Assembly (NCBI RefSeq): GCF_000648615.1
Contig: NZ_JFZC01000069.1
Coordinates: 1-46,237 of the forward strand
Reading direction: 5' to 3'
From: Sporolactobacillus terrae DSM 11697
Lineage (GTDB): Bacteria > Bacillota > Bacilli > Bacillales > Sporolactobacillaceae
Length of the DNA: 46,237 nucleotides
Positions 1 through 8,209 of this stretch are shown one piece after another. A model generated the notes under the pieces. The model made no database searches, was not told the DNA's origin, and was given only the letters and a program-made list of their open reading frames with translations. The position numbers and the translations under genes were made by a program. The first letter of the stretch is position 1, and every line of letters starts with the position of its first letter.

Positions 1-20
1 AGCGAGCAGCTGGAGTGTCG
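1..20 (+). repeat. End fragment of interspersed intergenic repeat
   Basis: The window opens with GCGAGCAGCTGGAG (2-15), a 14-base string that recurs at 44109-44122 beside another repeat copy. It resembles the terminal segment of GC-rich intergenic repeats common in Bacillales, so the window probably begins at the edge of one copy. The rest of the element lies outside the window. Confidence 0.45.
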
Positions 21-653
21 TTTGTGCACAAGGTGATGAACAAAGCCCGAATGGAAGGCGGAAGTAAGGACCGGGCGTATTTTGCCCGTCACTTTCGTCA
101 CATTTATGTACGAAGGGATTTGCTATGCGTAGGCATTTCTAATGAAAAGATTTTTTTTGATTTGACTTTATCGGCAATACAACTTATACTAAAGTAGACC
201 TAATGGGATATATCATTTTTATCACGATTTTCATGTAGATTTGATGATGTTTTTGGCAATACTGGCAGCAGGTTGGATGAGAAGCTGATTTATTTTTGCG
301 CTGGATCATACTGGCGCGGTCAGAGGAACCGTAAGGATGGAAGAGAGGTAGGGCTTTCGTTGTTTTGGCGCCCGAAAATCTAATGATGTAATGTTTTGTT
401 TGATTTAGGTCTAATTTTATGATTGTGTATGTATGATAAAAGGCAACATTTATAATTCACGTGTTATAAAAGGATTATCAATGTGTGTGTACTTTATTGA
501 TACTTTTTATAATATGTGAATTTTTTATTTTTGCGGGAAGACCCTCGATGCAAAAGATTTGCGAATCTGAGTATCAAGGTTAAGGTACGCCGGATAAAAC
601 ATACGCATATATCAAATTTTTTCGATGTTCAAGTAATTGGATATCCAATTTTT
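21..653. other. Long intergenic region and leader upstream of the cold-shock gene
   Basis: About 630 bases without a convincing gene. The only open frame (15-197) has no ribosome binding site and no recognisable protein character. The right half is AT-rich and holds several -10-like boxes (TATAAT at 451-456 and 508-513), none with a good -35 at the right spacing. Cold-shock genes usually carry a long structured 5' leader, and 540-653 would suit that role, but no specific fold or cold box was proven. Confidence 0.4.
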
Positions 654-667
654 AGGAGGTTTTCATT

Positions 668-868
668 TTGAAAACAGGTACAGTTAAATGGTTTAACAGC
701 GAAAAAGGCTTCGGTTTCATCGAAGTTCCAGGTGAAAACGACGTATTCGTTCACTTTAGCGCTATCCAAACGGACGGCTTCAAAACGCTTGACGAAGGTC
801 AACAAGTTGAATTCGAAGTTGTTGAAGGCAACCGTGGACCGCAAGCAGCTAACGTTGTTAAGCTGTGA
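668..868 (+). CDS. Cold-shock protein (CspA/CspB family)
   Basis: Single-domain OB-fold nucleic-acid-binding protein of 66 residues, the usual length for the family. It acts as an RNA chaperone in the cytoplasm. RNP1 is visible as KGFGFIEV (about residues 14-21) and RNP2 as VFVHFSAI (about 27-34), with the opening KWFN also conserved. The start is TTG at 668, placed 7 bases after AGGAGGT (654-660); no in-frame ATG lies nearby. It is a monocistronic unit with a long AT-rich leader and its own terminator. Family assignment is certain; which csp paralogue it is cannot be decided. Confidence 0.97.
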   Translation: MKTGTVKWFNSEKGFGFIEVPGENDVFVHFSAIQTDGFKTLDEGQQVEFEVVEGNRGPQAANVVKL

Positions 869-887
869 TTGATTGAAGGATTAAAAA

Positions 888-919
888 AGTCGTCTCCTAA
901 TCAGGAGGTGGCTTTTTTT
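888..919 (+). terminator. Rho-independent terminator of the cold-shock gene
   Basis: An 11-bp stem (888-898 with 903-913, including three G-U pairs) closes a 4-base loop and runs into seven T. It lies 20 bases after the csp stop codon. Confidence 0.85.
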
Positions 920-1044
920 GCGCGTTAAGAACGAACGAGCGAGCGACTCGGGCAAGTTTGCGGTTAAGTCGTATGAGTGGACTCCGTCATTAAATTATCT
1001 TATGATAACGGTGATGTTTATCACTTACTTGGAGGAAGTAAACG

Positions 1045-1581
1045 ATGTCACAGTTGGAAGATCTGCTTTCATTTAATCAAAAATTCGTTGCCGAACACGC
1101 TTATCGTTCTTATGAAGCACCGAGTCGGCCAACAAAAAAGATGACGATTGTCTCCTGCATGGACTGCCGTTTGATTGAACTGTTGCCCAAAGCATTAAAT
1201 GTGAAAAATGGTGACGCAATCATGCTGAAGACGGCTGGTGGCATGGTTGAATCCCCTTACAGCAATACCATGAAAAGTATTCTAGTTTCGCTCTACGAGT
1301 TAGGATCTGAAGCCGTTTATATTATTGGTCACACCGATTGCGGCATGCACGGACTTAAGTCAGATAAAATGATTCAAGACATTAAAGCGCGCGGTATTAT
1401 GGATAAGCAGTTTGCTGAGGTAGGCATTGATGTTCGTGAGTGGCTGAATGGTTTTCAAACGGTTGAAAACGAAGTGCAAAAGAGCGTATCGATTGTAAAA
1501 AGTCATCCACTGCTTCCTGAAGATACACCGGTCATTGGCTTGGTGATTGATCCGAAAACCGGTGAATTGAAACAGGTCTGA
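1045..1581 (+). CDS. Beta-class carbonic anhydrase (YtiB type)
   Basis: Interconverts CO2 and bicarbonate in the cytoplasm using a zinc ion. The 178-residue protein shows the beta-class metal site: C38 and the D40-R42 dyad in SCMDCR, then H96 and C99 in GHTDCG. Length and motifs match short Bacillus YtiB-type enzymes. GGAGG at 1031-1035 sits 9 bases before the ATG. It stands alone between the csp terminator and the spore protein gene, so the context gives no further clue to its role. Bicarbonate supply for carboxylases is the usual expectation for the family, not something seen here. Confidence 0.93.
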   Translation: MSQLEDLLSFNQKFVAEHAYRSYEAPSRPTKKMTIVSCMDCRLIELLPKALNVKNGDAIMLKTAGGMVESPYSNTMKSILVSLYELGSEAVYIIGHTDCGMHGLKSDKMIQDIKARGIMDKQFAEVGIDVREWLNGFQTVENEVQKSVSIVKSHPLLPEDTPVIGLVIDPKTGELKQV

Positions 1582-1632
1582 GCAGTTGCATCTTTTCAGT
1601 CTCCTTTTCCTATATATGCCAATGAACTTCCC

Positions 1633-1662
1633 GAATATAGATTTCTCTTACGGTGCAAAATA
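1633..1662 (+). promoter_or_regulatory. Sigma-G-like promoter of the SASP gene
   Basis: GAATA (1633-1637), an 18-base spacer, then CAAAATA (1656-1662). This fits the forespore sigma-G pattern (GHATR, 18 bases, CATNHTA) with one mismatch in the -10. It ends 24 bases before the start codon of a gene family that is classically sigma-G dependent. Confidence 0.65.
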
Positions 1663-1686
1663 TGTGCTGTAAGGGAGGTGAAACAC

Positions 1687-1881
1687 ATGGCAAATTCAAA
1701 TAATTTAGTCGTGCCAGGTGTACAACAAGCAGTCAATCAGATGAAAGAAGAAATCGCTCGCGAATTCGGTGTTAATCTTGGACCGGATTCAACATCAAGA
1801 GCAAACGGTTCTGTTGGTGGGGAAATTACCAAACGCCTGGTGGCACAAGCCCAGTCGCAATTCGGCGGAACAACAAAATAA
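1687..1881 (+). CDS. Alpha/beta-type small acid-soluble spore protein
   Basis: Small DNA-binding protein made in the forespore, which coats spore DNA and protects it from UV and chemicals. The 64-residue product carries the germination-protease recognition segment EEIAREFGV (about 24-32) and the second conserved block [13 protein letters not shown] near the C-terminus. The ATG at 1687 is preferred over the in-frame GTG at 1678 because the latter lies inside the ribosome binding site GGGAGGTG. It is preceded by a sigma-G-like promoter and followed by a terminator, so it is a single-gene unit. It shows that the organism forms endospores. Confidence 0.96.
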   Translation: MANSNNLVVPGVQQAVNQMKEEIAREFGVNLGPDSTSRANGSVGGEITKRLVAQAQSQFGGTTK

Positions 1882-1911
1882 GTATAAGCACGAAAAAGGA
1901 ATAGCGTTTAT

Positions 1912-1946
1912 AAAAGGAACGGCTGATGCTGTTCCTTTTTCTTTTT
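1912..1946 (+). terminator. Terminator of the SASP gene
   Basis: AAAAGGAAC (1912-1920) pairs with GTTCCTTTT (1931-1939) and is followed by a T-rich run to about 1946. Confidence 0.8.
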
Positions 1947-2046
1947 AGTTCGGACGAACGGATACCTTGTTCTATTTTTGCGGGTTTGCTCATAGGCTCT
2001 ACACAGGAATGAAATACTGATATGGATTCCGAAGAGGGGGAGAACC

Positions 2047-2883
2047 TTGGTATATCGCTTACTTGCATTGGACATCGATGGAACCCTGCTGAACAGCAAC
2101 AATCGCCTTGATCGGCAGACAAAGGATGCCATTCAGTATGCTCAAAAAAAAGGCGTTATTGTCACTCTAGTCTCTGAACGGCATTTTCACTCTGCGGCAA
2201 AGGTTGCGCGAGCGCTGCGTTTGACACAGCCGATTATCACTCATAACGGAGCATTCGTTTCATCGTCGATGGATGATCCCGTCTACACAAGTAAAATTGA
2301 TCATAGTGTCTTGATTCAATTAGCCGAATTTCTTGAAACGTATCCATGTCAAATTCAAATGTCCCATGAACGTCTGTCTGTCAGCAATCGGCCGCATTCG
2401 AAAAACTTGATTGCAAAAATGACAATCGGAATGAATGAGCCGCTCTTCTACCCAGTCACCTATGTTGACTCGCTCAGTCAATATCTGCTTGAAAATTATG
2501 AGGCAGCGACTGATGTTAAAGTGAAAGTGGATGATAAAAAGACGACGGATGATCTTGAAAAAGCGATCAGCGATTATTTTCCATCGCTGGAAACATCGAG
2601 AGCCGGTTCGGATCGTATGACGATTGTTCGTCAAGGAACATCGAAGTTTAACGGTTTGCTGTTTTTTGCCGGACAGCTTGGCATTCCGCTTCATGAGATT
2701 GTTGCAGTTGGTGATGGGTTCGACGACTTAGAGATGATTGAAAAGTGCGGACTTGGTGTGGCCATGCGCAATGCCCCGAAAGAAGTCAAAGCAAAAGCAG
2801 AGTGGGTGACGCGTTCAAACGATATGGACGGTGTTGCTTATATGGTACGCGAAGTGTTCCGGAAACAGATCCGAGTGCACTGA
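2047..2883 (+). CDS. Cof-type HAD-superfamily phosphatase
   Basis: Cytoplasmic phosphatase of the Cof/type-IIB HAD group, 278 residues, the normal length. Motif I is DIDGTLL with nucleophile D9 and acid D11. Motif III is probably the lysine of TSKFNG near residue 199. Motif IV is GDGFDDLEM starting at G222. These enzymes act on sugar phosphates, nucleotides or flavin precursors, and the substrate cannot be read from the sequence. The start is TTG at 2047 after the purine-rich run GAGGGGGAG; there is no closer ATG. It is followed directly by its own terminator and appears to be monocistronic. Resemblance is closest to YkrA/YwpJ-type proteins, as far as memory allows. Confidence 0.9.
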   Translation: MVYRLLALDIDGTLLNSNNRLDRQTKDAIQYAQKKGVIVTLVSERHFHSAAKVARALRLTQPIITHNGAFVSSSMDDPVYTSKIDHSVLIQLAEFLETYPCQIQMSHERLSVSNRPHSKNLIAKMTIGMNEPLFYPVTYVDSLSQYLLENYEAATDVKVKVDDKKTTDDLEKAISDYFPSLETSRAGSDRMTIVRQGTSKFNGLLFFAGQLGIPLHEIVAVGDGFDDLEMIEKCGLGVAMRNAPKEVKAKAEWVTRSNDMDGVAYMVREVFRKQIRVH

Positions 2884-2902
2884 TAGGAAGATCTACAACT
2901 TG

Positions 2903-2927
2903 CAGCCTGCCACAGGCTGTTTTTTTG
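2903..2927 (+). terminator. Terminator of the HAD phosphatase gene
   Basis: CAGCCT (2903-2908) pairs with AGGCTG (2914-2919) around a 5-base loop, followed by eight T. Confidence 0.85.
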
Positions 2928-2964
2928 CTGTAAAAGAAAGTATGCGATTTGCCCTTGCCGGTAC

Positions 2965-3210
2965 GATGATTAGCGTCATTGAAGAGGAACTTCCGTTAAT
3001 TGTAAAGGAACTTTCGCTAAGTGCGCATACGTCCTGTATGCAACGCGAAAGTCATCGCATCCTGCGGAAGTCACGAAAGTGCTCTGGCGCTTGCGGGATC
3101 GCGCTTAGTTGATACGTGTCAGCGAGACCACGCAGAGTCTCACCTGTTGGAGGAGGCTCGCGGTACGCCTACGGCAAACGAGCAGCTTCTAAGCTGCTCT
3201 CGAAGGATAA
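2965..3210 (+). repeat. Interspersed repeat copy R1
   Basis: Composite intergenic repeat with three recognisable parts. The first is a GGAACTTYCGCTAA-type segment (2987-3021). The second is a CGCGAAAGTCATCGCATCCTGCGGAAGT-type module around 3040-3071. The third is a GC-rich module from about 3080 (GCTCTGGCGCTTGCGGGATC) to 3180, which matches 43665-43800 in reverse orientation. The first two parts recur at 11085-11320. Open frames across this stretch are translations of the repeat and are not called as genes. Confidence 0.8.
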
Positions 3211-3280
3211 AACGCTCCATTGGAAGGTCTGAAAACGAAGTCGATACAAAGTGCTGGTTCCGTGAAAGCTGTACAATGAA

Positions 3281-3310
3281 TTGCGAACATGTGATCGTCT
3301 GTGATAAAAT
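3281..3310 (+). promoter_or_regulatory. Probable sigma-A promoter of yhaO
   Basis: TTGCGA (3281-3286), an 18-base spacer and TAAAAT (3305-3310) lie 34 bases before the yhaO start. This is the best promoter-like match between the repeat and the gene. Confidence 0.5.
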
Positions 3311-3343
3311 GAAACAAATGGATAAGACGAGGAGGAACGCGCT

Positions 3344-4597
3344 TTGATTCGGTTTTTGCATGCTGCCGATCTGCACTTGGATCGACCGTTTGAAGGATTG
3401 ACACGGCTGCCAGAGTCGCTTCACGAACGCGCGGCACGCAGCACATTTATTGCTTTACAGCGCCTTGTTGACGCGGTACTTCATGAGAAGGCCGACTTTC
3501 TCATCATATCCGGAGATCTTTTCGACAACAGCCATCGAAGCATTAAGGCGCAGCACGCCTTTGTTAAAGAAATGCGGCGCTTGTACGCTGCATCGATTCC
3601 TGTTTATCTTGTATACGGGAACCACGATTTTGTCAACGAAACATGGAATCAGCTCCGACTGCCCGACAATGTCCACGTTTTTCCGGAAACACCCGAATGT
3701 TTTACTTTGACTTGCGCAAATGGTCAGGTTGTGCATTTGTACGGATTCAGCTATCACCAGAAATGGGTAAAAGAAAATATGGCTGCACATTATCGCAAAA
3801 GCGGAACTGCGGATTTTCATATCGCCCTTCTGCATGGGGAAGAAAAAAGTGGGATTGATGACGGACATTACGCTCCGTTTACGCTGTCCGACTTGGAGAC
3901 GGCCGGATTTGACTATTGGGCACTGGGACATATACATAAAAGACAGCAGTTGCCGACCTCAGTACCTGCCTGGTACCCGGGCGATCTTCAGGGGCTGTCA
4001 TTTAAGGATTCTGAGCTTGGATTAAAAGGCGCATCCGTTGTTCGGTTGACGCAGCATCATGCTGAAGTCCGTTTTCTGCCTACTTCCGATATTGAGTGGA
4101 TCCATGCCGATCGATTCTTTGGTCAGATCGAAACGGCCGATCAGCTGGCGGAAGCGTTGCGTGCATTTAAGGAAGACGAGCGTGAGAAGCATCAGGGCGT
4201 GTTTGTGCGATTGAACAGCACGATTGAACAGCACGGATTGCCGCAGCAAACGCTTGAGAAATTGTTTCGGGAAGTCATTGAAACGCTCAATGAAGATGAA
4301 GAACCGCTCAGCGATTTCGTCTGGCTGGAACTCGGCACCTTTGATGTTCATGGGGGTTGGAATAAAGAGGAGATCATGAACAGTCCACATTTCGCCGGCG
4401 ATCTGTTCCGCTTAATCGAACAGCCAAAAAGCGTTGAAGAAGCGGCGGAAATGCTGTATTCGCATCACTTGGGCCGGCGTTTTCTTCCTCCTTTGTCTTC
4501 AGAGGACCAGCAGCAAATCCGCCATGCGAGCGAGCAGTTGCTTGCGGATGTTTTGTTGAACGACACGCAAAGCGGATCAATTGACAATGAATCATAA
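3344..4597 (+). CDS. yhaO: YhaO: SbcD-like metallophosphoesterase (DNA repair exonuclease subunit)
   Basis: Calcineurin-like phosphoesterase of the SbcD/Mre11 group, 417 residues. Metal-binding motifs appear in order: D9-H11 (DLHLD), D58 (GDLFD), N93-H94 (GNHD), H164 (LLHGEE) and H196/H198 (GHIHKR). The family cuts DNA ends or hairpins together with an SbcC-like ATPase, which is encoded immediately downstream. The start is TTG at 3344, after GGAGG at 3331-3335. Gene order yhaO-yhaN-(x)-yhaM matches B. subtilis apart from the inserted two-component system. The precise nuclease activity of YhaO is inferred from the family. Confidence 0.92.
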   Translation: MIRFLHAADLHLDRPFEGLTRLPESLHERAARSTFIALQRLVDAVLHEKADFLIISGDLFDNSHRSIKAQHAFVKEMRRLYAASIPVYLVYGNHDFVNETWNQLRLPDNVHVFPETPECFTLTCANGQVVHLYGFSYHQKWVKENMAAHYRKSGTADFHIALLHGEEKSGIDDGHYAPFTLSDLETAGFDYWALGHIHKRQQLPTSVPAWYPGDLQGLSFKDSELGLKGASVVRLTQHHAEVRFLPTSDIEWIHADRFFGQIETADQLAEALRAFKEDEREKHQGVFVRLNSTIEQHGLPQQTLEKLFREVIETLNEDEEPLSDFVWLELGTFDVHGGWNKEEIMNSPHFAGDLFRLIEQPKSVEEAAEMLYSHHLGRRFLPPLSSEDQQQIRHASEQLLADVLLNDTQSGSIDNES

Positions 4598-4636
4598 GGG
4601 GGTGCGGCGCGTTTCTTACGGGGAGCGCCGGAAACA

Positions 4637-7429
4637 ATGAAACTCAATGCGCTGACGATACGCCGCTTCGGTCGTTTTGAACGGAAGCGGATCACCTTAC
4701 CGAATACGCCGCTTGTCATGATCTACGGTGAAAATGAAAGCGGAAAATCGACCATGATGGCGTTTATCGTGCACCAGTTGTTCGGTTTTTCTGGGAAAAA
4801 AACCGTTGAGCAATGGCAAGGGAATGGTGATTCACAAACGATTGGCGGATCAATCACTTTTACAGGAGACGACGGGAACGTTTATCATTTGGAACGGTGC
4901 TTCAATGGACAAGAACAGCTTGATTTTCATTTAAGGGATGGGGCACCGGTGCATTTGGATTCGCTTTTGCACGGGATGAACCGAATGCTTTTTCAGAGTG
5001 TCTTTTGTTTTGATTTGGACGGACTGAGAGATATCGATAAAAAAAGCCCATCCGATCTGAACGATCTTTTGCTTGGCGCGGGAATGATCGGCAGTGGAAC
5101 ACTGGGCAAGCTGGAACAGTCCTTAGAGAAACAATGTGCCGAACTTTTTAAAAAAAAGGGAAAGAAACCTGCCATTAATCAACGATTTACGCAGCTGAAC
5201 GCATGCTCTGCCGAATTGAACGCATGGGAAAAGAAAATGGATGATTATCAAGAACTGCAGCAGCGCATTCAAGAAGGCAGTAAGCGACTGGAGACATTAG
5301 AAGCGACGAAGCGAAAGCTTCAGCAAGCGTTTCAATGGTGGACGGCATTCTCCGCCGCGCGGCCACTGATTCAGTCGCGTCAGCTGCTCGAGCAGGAATT
5401 GCGACAATTGCAGGCGGATCCTCCGTTTCCTCAACAAGGCAAGCAGCGGTACGATGATTTAAAGAAACAGGCCAATACAAAACGTGAGGAATTGGCGCAA
5501 ACTAATGAACAAATCAGTCAGCTGCAAGCCGCGCAACAAAAGATTAAGGTCGATCTTCGTTGGCAGCGGTATGAAGCAGCGCTCCAACATCTGTTCAAAT
5601 CAGCAGTTGAGGATGAACAAAATGAAAATGAGCTGCGTCGCGTTGAAACCGAGCTTCGCGAGCAAAAAACCGCCTGTCAAAGAATCTGCGATTATTTAGG
5701 CGGCCAGTGGTCGGAAACCGCTATTCGCCAAGCTTCTTCAGATTTATCTTTTCCGAAACAGTTGAAGATTCAAATTGACAATTGGAACGAGAAACAGAAT
5801 GAACAGCGCGATCTCATGCATGATCAGTCGGCAGCATCCGAACATGTCGATAAATTGGAGGCTCAGCTGAAGAACACCGAGGCGAAAAAAGTTGCACAGG
5901 AGCAGAATGTGCACCGCCGTTCTGAAACGACGCACTCTGGCCATTATCAAGCACCAATAAGTGTTCTTGTTGGCGCGACTGCGGTTTTGGCGCTAAGTTC
6001 TGCGCTTCTAATCACCCCGCTGGCAGCCGTACCCGTACTTTTTTTAGGCGCCGGCATTCTAGTCGGTTTGTATTTTTTCGCGTTCCCCAGAAACCGCACT
6101 TACGCTGCCGGCGGTGAGGAAGAGCGTCTGGACAGTCAACGGATGATGATTCATCAGCAGTTGGTTGAGGCGCGTGACGAATTAGCTAGGCTGAATCAAC
6201 GTGTTGGGGCAAACAGACAGAAGATACAAACGCTTGAACAAGAGATCAAATCTTGGCTCAGCAGCCATGGCTACGCGATTGAACATTTACATGATGCTGA
6301 AGAAAAGGTTCGGTTGGTCGAGAACGGTCAAGAAATATGCCGGAAGATGGATCAGTTGAATAATCAGCGTGTGCAGCTTTCAGCAATGCATCAAGCATTT
6401 TTAGACGAAACAAAGACGTTGGCAGAGCAGCTGGGTGTTCCCGGCGGGGATGCAGATTATCTCAAGGAACGCAGTCAAAAGGAGTTCGCGCATCTTCGAA
6501 ATCTGGAGGACCTCGAAAAACAGTGCACCTATTATGAAACCCATAAGGAACGTCAGCTTCATGCGATTCACGCTTTAAAGCAGCAACAGGCACAACTACT
6601 GAAGGACGTCGATGCAGACAGTGAAGCGCAATTTTATGCGCTTGCCGAACGTGATGCGCGCCGTTGCGAGTTAGAGCGCAAGTCCGAAACCTCTAGAATT
6701 CAGTTGCTTGAGCTGACTGGCTCAGAGGAACGGATCAGAGCTTATGAGGATTACCTGAAAAGTGGGAACTGGGAAGCAGAGTCGGAACAGACCTATCAAG
6801 CACAGTTGTCTGCATGCGAGTCGGAACTGAAATCCGTTCGCGATCAACTTGCTGCAGATCGAGCGAGCAGTGCGGCGATGGAAGCGAATAATTCCTATCG
6901 CAAGACTCTGGACCGCTATCACACCTTAGTCACTGATGCAGGGATCAAAGCAAAGGATTGGGCGGTCTTGCAAACAGCACTCTGGGCGATTAGAAAGGCG
7001 AAGGAAAACTATCGAGAACAGCGGCTTCCTCACGTGTTGACGAAAGCGGCGGAATATTTTCGCTGTGTTACCGATCATCGCTATGTACGACTGACGTTGA
7101 ACGATTCCGGTTTTATGGCCGAACAGGCGGATGGGGTGAACGTTCATGCGGCAAACCTAAGCAGAGGAACTGCCGAACAGCTATATCTATGTCTGCGCCT
7201 TGCTTTAATGGACGCCTTTCAAGGTTATGAAACCATGCCGATGATCGTTGATGACAGTTTTGTCAACTTTGATGCATTGCGAACGAAAAAAGTCTATGCG
7301 CTACTTGAGAAAATTGCGGCGCAGCGCCAAGTCATTATTTTTACTTGCCACAAGACCGCATATCTCAAGGAACATGCGGAAACCATTCTGAATCTGTCGA
7401 AGGAAGGGAAAGAAACGGTATCTCAATAA
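4637..7429 (+). CDS. yhaN: YhaN: SbcC-like AAA ATPase with internal membrane hairpin
   Basis: Large ABC/SMC-type ATPase of 930 residues. The Walker A motif is GENESGKST at residues 31-39. Long heptad-like coiled-coil stretches flank the centre. The signature motif LSRGTAEQLY is near 839 and the Walker B region MPMIVDD near 867-873, so head domains lie at both ends as in SbcC/Rad50. Residues about 441-487 form two strongly hydrophobic segments joined by a short turn, inside the coiled coil, which suggests membrane tethering. It follows yhaO by 39 bases and is presumably co-transcribed to form the SbcCD-like pair. DNA-end processing is inferred from the family. GGGGAG at about 4620-4625 precedes the ATG. 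Confidence 0.9.
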   Translation: MKLNALTIRRFGRFERKRITLPNTPLVMIYGENESGKSTMMAFIVHQLFGFSGKKTVEQWQGNGDSQTIGGSITFTGDDGNVYHLERCFNGQEQLDFHLRDGAPVHLDSLLHGMNRMLFQSVFCFDLDGLRDIDKKSPSDLNDLLLGAGMIGSGTLGKLEQSLEKQCAELFKKKGKKPAINQRFTQLNACSAELNAWEKKMDDYQELQQRIQEGSKRLETLEATKRKLQQAFQWWTAFSAARPLIQSRQLLEQELRQLQADPPFPQQGKQRYDDLKKQANTKREELAQTNEQISQLQAAQQKIKVDLRWQRYEAALQHLFKSAVEDEQNENELRRVETELREQKTACQRICDYLGGQWSETAIRQASSDLSFPKQLKIQIDNWNEKQNEQRDLMHDQSAASEHVDKLEAQLKNTEAKKVAQEQNVHRRSETTHSGHYQAPISVLVGATAVLALSSALLITPLAAVPVLFLGAGILVGLYFFAFPRNRTYAAGGEEERLDSQRMMIHQQLVEARDELARLNQRVGANRQKIQTLEQEIKSWLSSHGYAIEHLHDAEEKVRLVENGQEICRKMDQLNNQRVQLSAMHQAFLDETKTLAEQLGVPGGDADYLKERSQKEFAHLRNLEDLEKQCTYYETHKERQLHAIHALKQQQAQLLKDVDADSEAQFYALAERDARRCELERKSETSRIQLLELTGSEERIRAYEDYLKSGNWEAESEQTYQAQLSACESELKSVRDQLAADRASSAAMEANNSYRKTLDRYHTLVTDAGIKAKDWAVLQTALWAIRKAKENYREQRLPHVLTKAAEYFRCVTDHRYVRLTLNDSGFMAEQADGVNVHAANLSRGTAEQLYLCLRLALMDAFQGYETMPMIVDDSFVNFDALRTKKVYALLEKIAAQRQVIIFTCHKTAYLKEHAETILNLSKEGKETVSQ

Positions 7430-7470
7430 AGTGTACTTGTCAAATTTGTTTCATAACGCTAAATAGCCGA

Positions 7471-7486
7471 GCATGCATGCTATAAT
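7471..7486 (+). promoter_or_regulatory. Extended -10 promoter of cssRS with adjoining palindrome
   Basis: TGCTATAAT (7478-7486) is an extended -10 element with TATAAT at 7481-7486. The -35 region is weak, as expected for an extended or activator-dependent promoter. The perfect palindrome GCATGCATGC (7471-7480) abuts the -10. Confidence 0.5.
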
Positions 7487-7531
7487 TTAAGAGATAAACA
7501 ATGACTATGAACCGAATAAGGATGAATTCAA

Positions 7532-8209
7532 ATGAATAATACAAGCTATAAAATTAATCTTGTCGAAGATGAAGAAAGTTTAGCTTCCATTCTTAAAGCA
7601 TATTTGGAGAAGGAAGGCTGGTCTGTATCTGTTTTTCATACTGGGGAAGAGGCAATGAACTATCTGCATAACGGCGTTCATCTCTGGATTTTGGACATCA
7701 TGCTCCCCGGCATGTCCGGATACGACCTAATCAAGAAGATCAAAGAAAATCACTCCGAGCAGCCGGTTATTTTTATCTCAGCACGCGATCAAGATTTGGA
7801 TAAAATTCTTGGTCTTGAACTCGGCAGTGACGATTACTTGGCGAAACCTTTTTTACCCAAGGAACTTGTGATTCGGGTTAAGAAATTGCTGCATCGCGTG
7901 TATGGTGCAGGAATTCATGAAAATCGATTAGTGATCTCTAAATACCAGCTTGACGTGGTGCGCCGAAAGGTATTTGATGAAGAGAATCAACTGATTGAGC
8001 TGACCACAAAAGAATTTGATGTCTTGCTCTATTTGGTGGAAAATGTAAATATAGCAAAATCACGTCAGGATATTCTGAATGAGGTTTGGGGCGAAGATTA
8101 TGTCGGCTCTGATCGTGCTGTTGACGATGTTGTTCGACGGATACGCAGAAAGATGGAGCGTCTCTCATTGGAAACCGTCTACGGATCCGGGTACAGGATT
8201 GTCTCATGA
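7532..8209 (+). CDS. cssR: CssR-like OmpR-family response regulator (secretion stress)
   Basis: DNA-binding response regulator of 225 residues. The receiver domain has acidic residues E12-D13, phospho-acceptor D55 (LWILDIMLPG) and K105 (LAKPF). The winged helix of OmpR type occupies about residues 130-225. The receiver resembles B. subtilis CssR closely in remembered segments such as HLWILDIMLP and PVIFISARD. CssR activates htrA/htrB quality-control proteases when misfolded exoproteins accumulate. It overlaps the kinase gene by 4 bases (ATGA), so the two are translationally coupled. In B. subtilis cssRS is not in this location; here it splits yhaN from yhaM. The assignment rests on recalled similarity, not a database search. 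Confidence 0.82.
   Translation: MNNTSYKINLVEDEESLASILKAYLEKEGWSVSVFHTGEEAMNYLHNGVHLWILDIMLPGMSGYDLIKKIKENHSEQPVIFISARDQDLDKILGLELGSDDYLAKPFLPKELVIRVKKLLHRVYGAGIHENRLVISKYQLDVVRRKVFDEENQLIELTTKEFDVLLYLVENVNIAKSRQDILNEVWGEDYVGSDRAVDDVVRRIRRKMERLSLETVYGSGYRIVS

Noticed and set aside
15-197. 60-residue open frame at the window start
   Set aside because: No ribosome binding site, begins inside a repeat fragment, and has no protein-like conservation pattern.
497-513. TTGATA and TATAAT as a csp promoter
   Set aside because: The two boxes are only 5 bases apart and cannot act together.
1678-1686. GTG start for the SASP gene
   Set aside because: It lies within the GGGAGGTG ribosome binding site; the ATG at 1687 gives the normal family N-terminus.
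3021-3347. 108-residue and other open frames across the gap before yhaO
   Set aside because: They translate the interspersed repeat, which recurs in other frames and orientations elsewhere in the window, and they lack ribosome binding sites.
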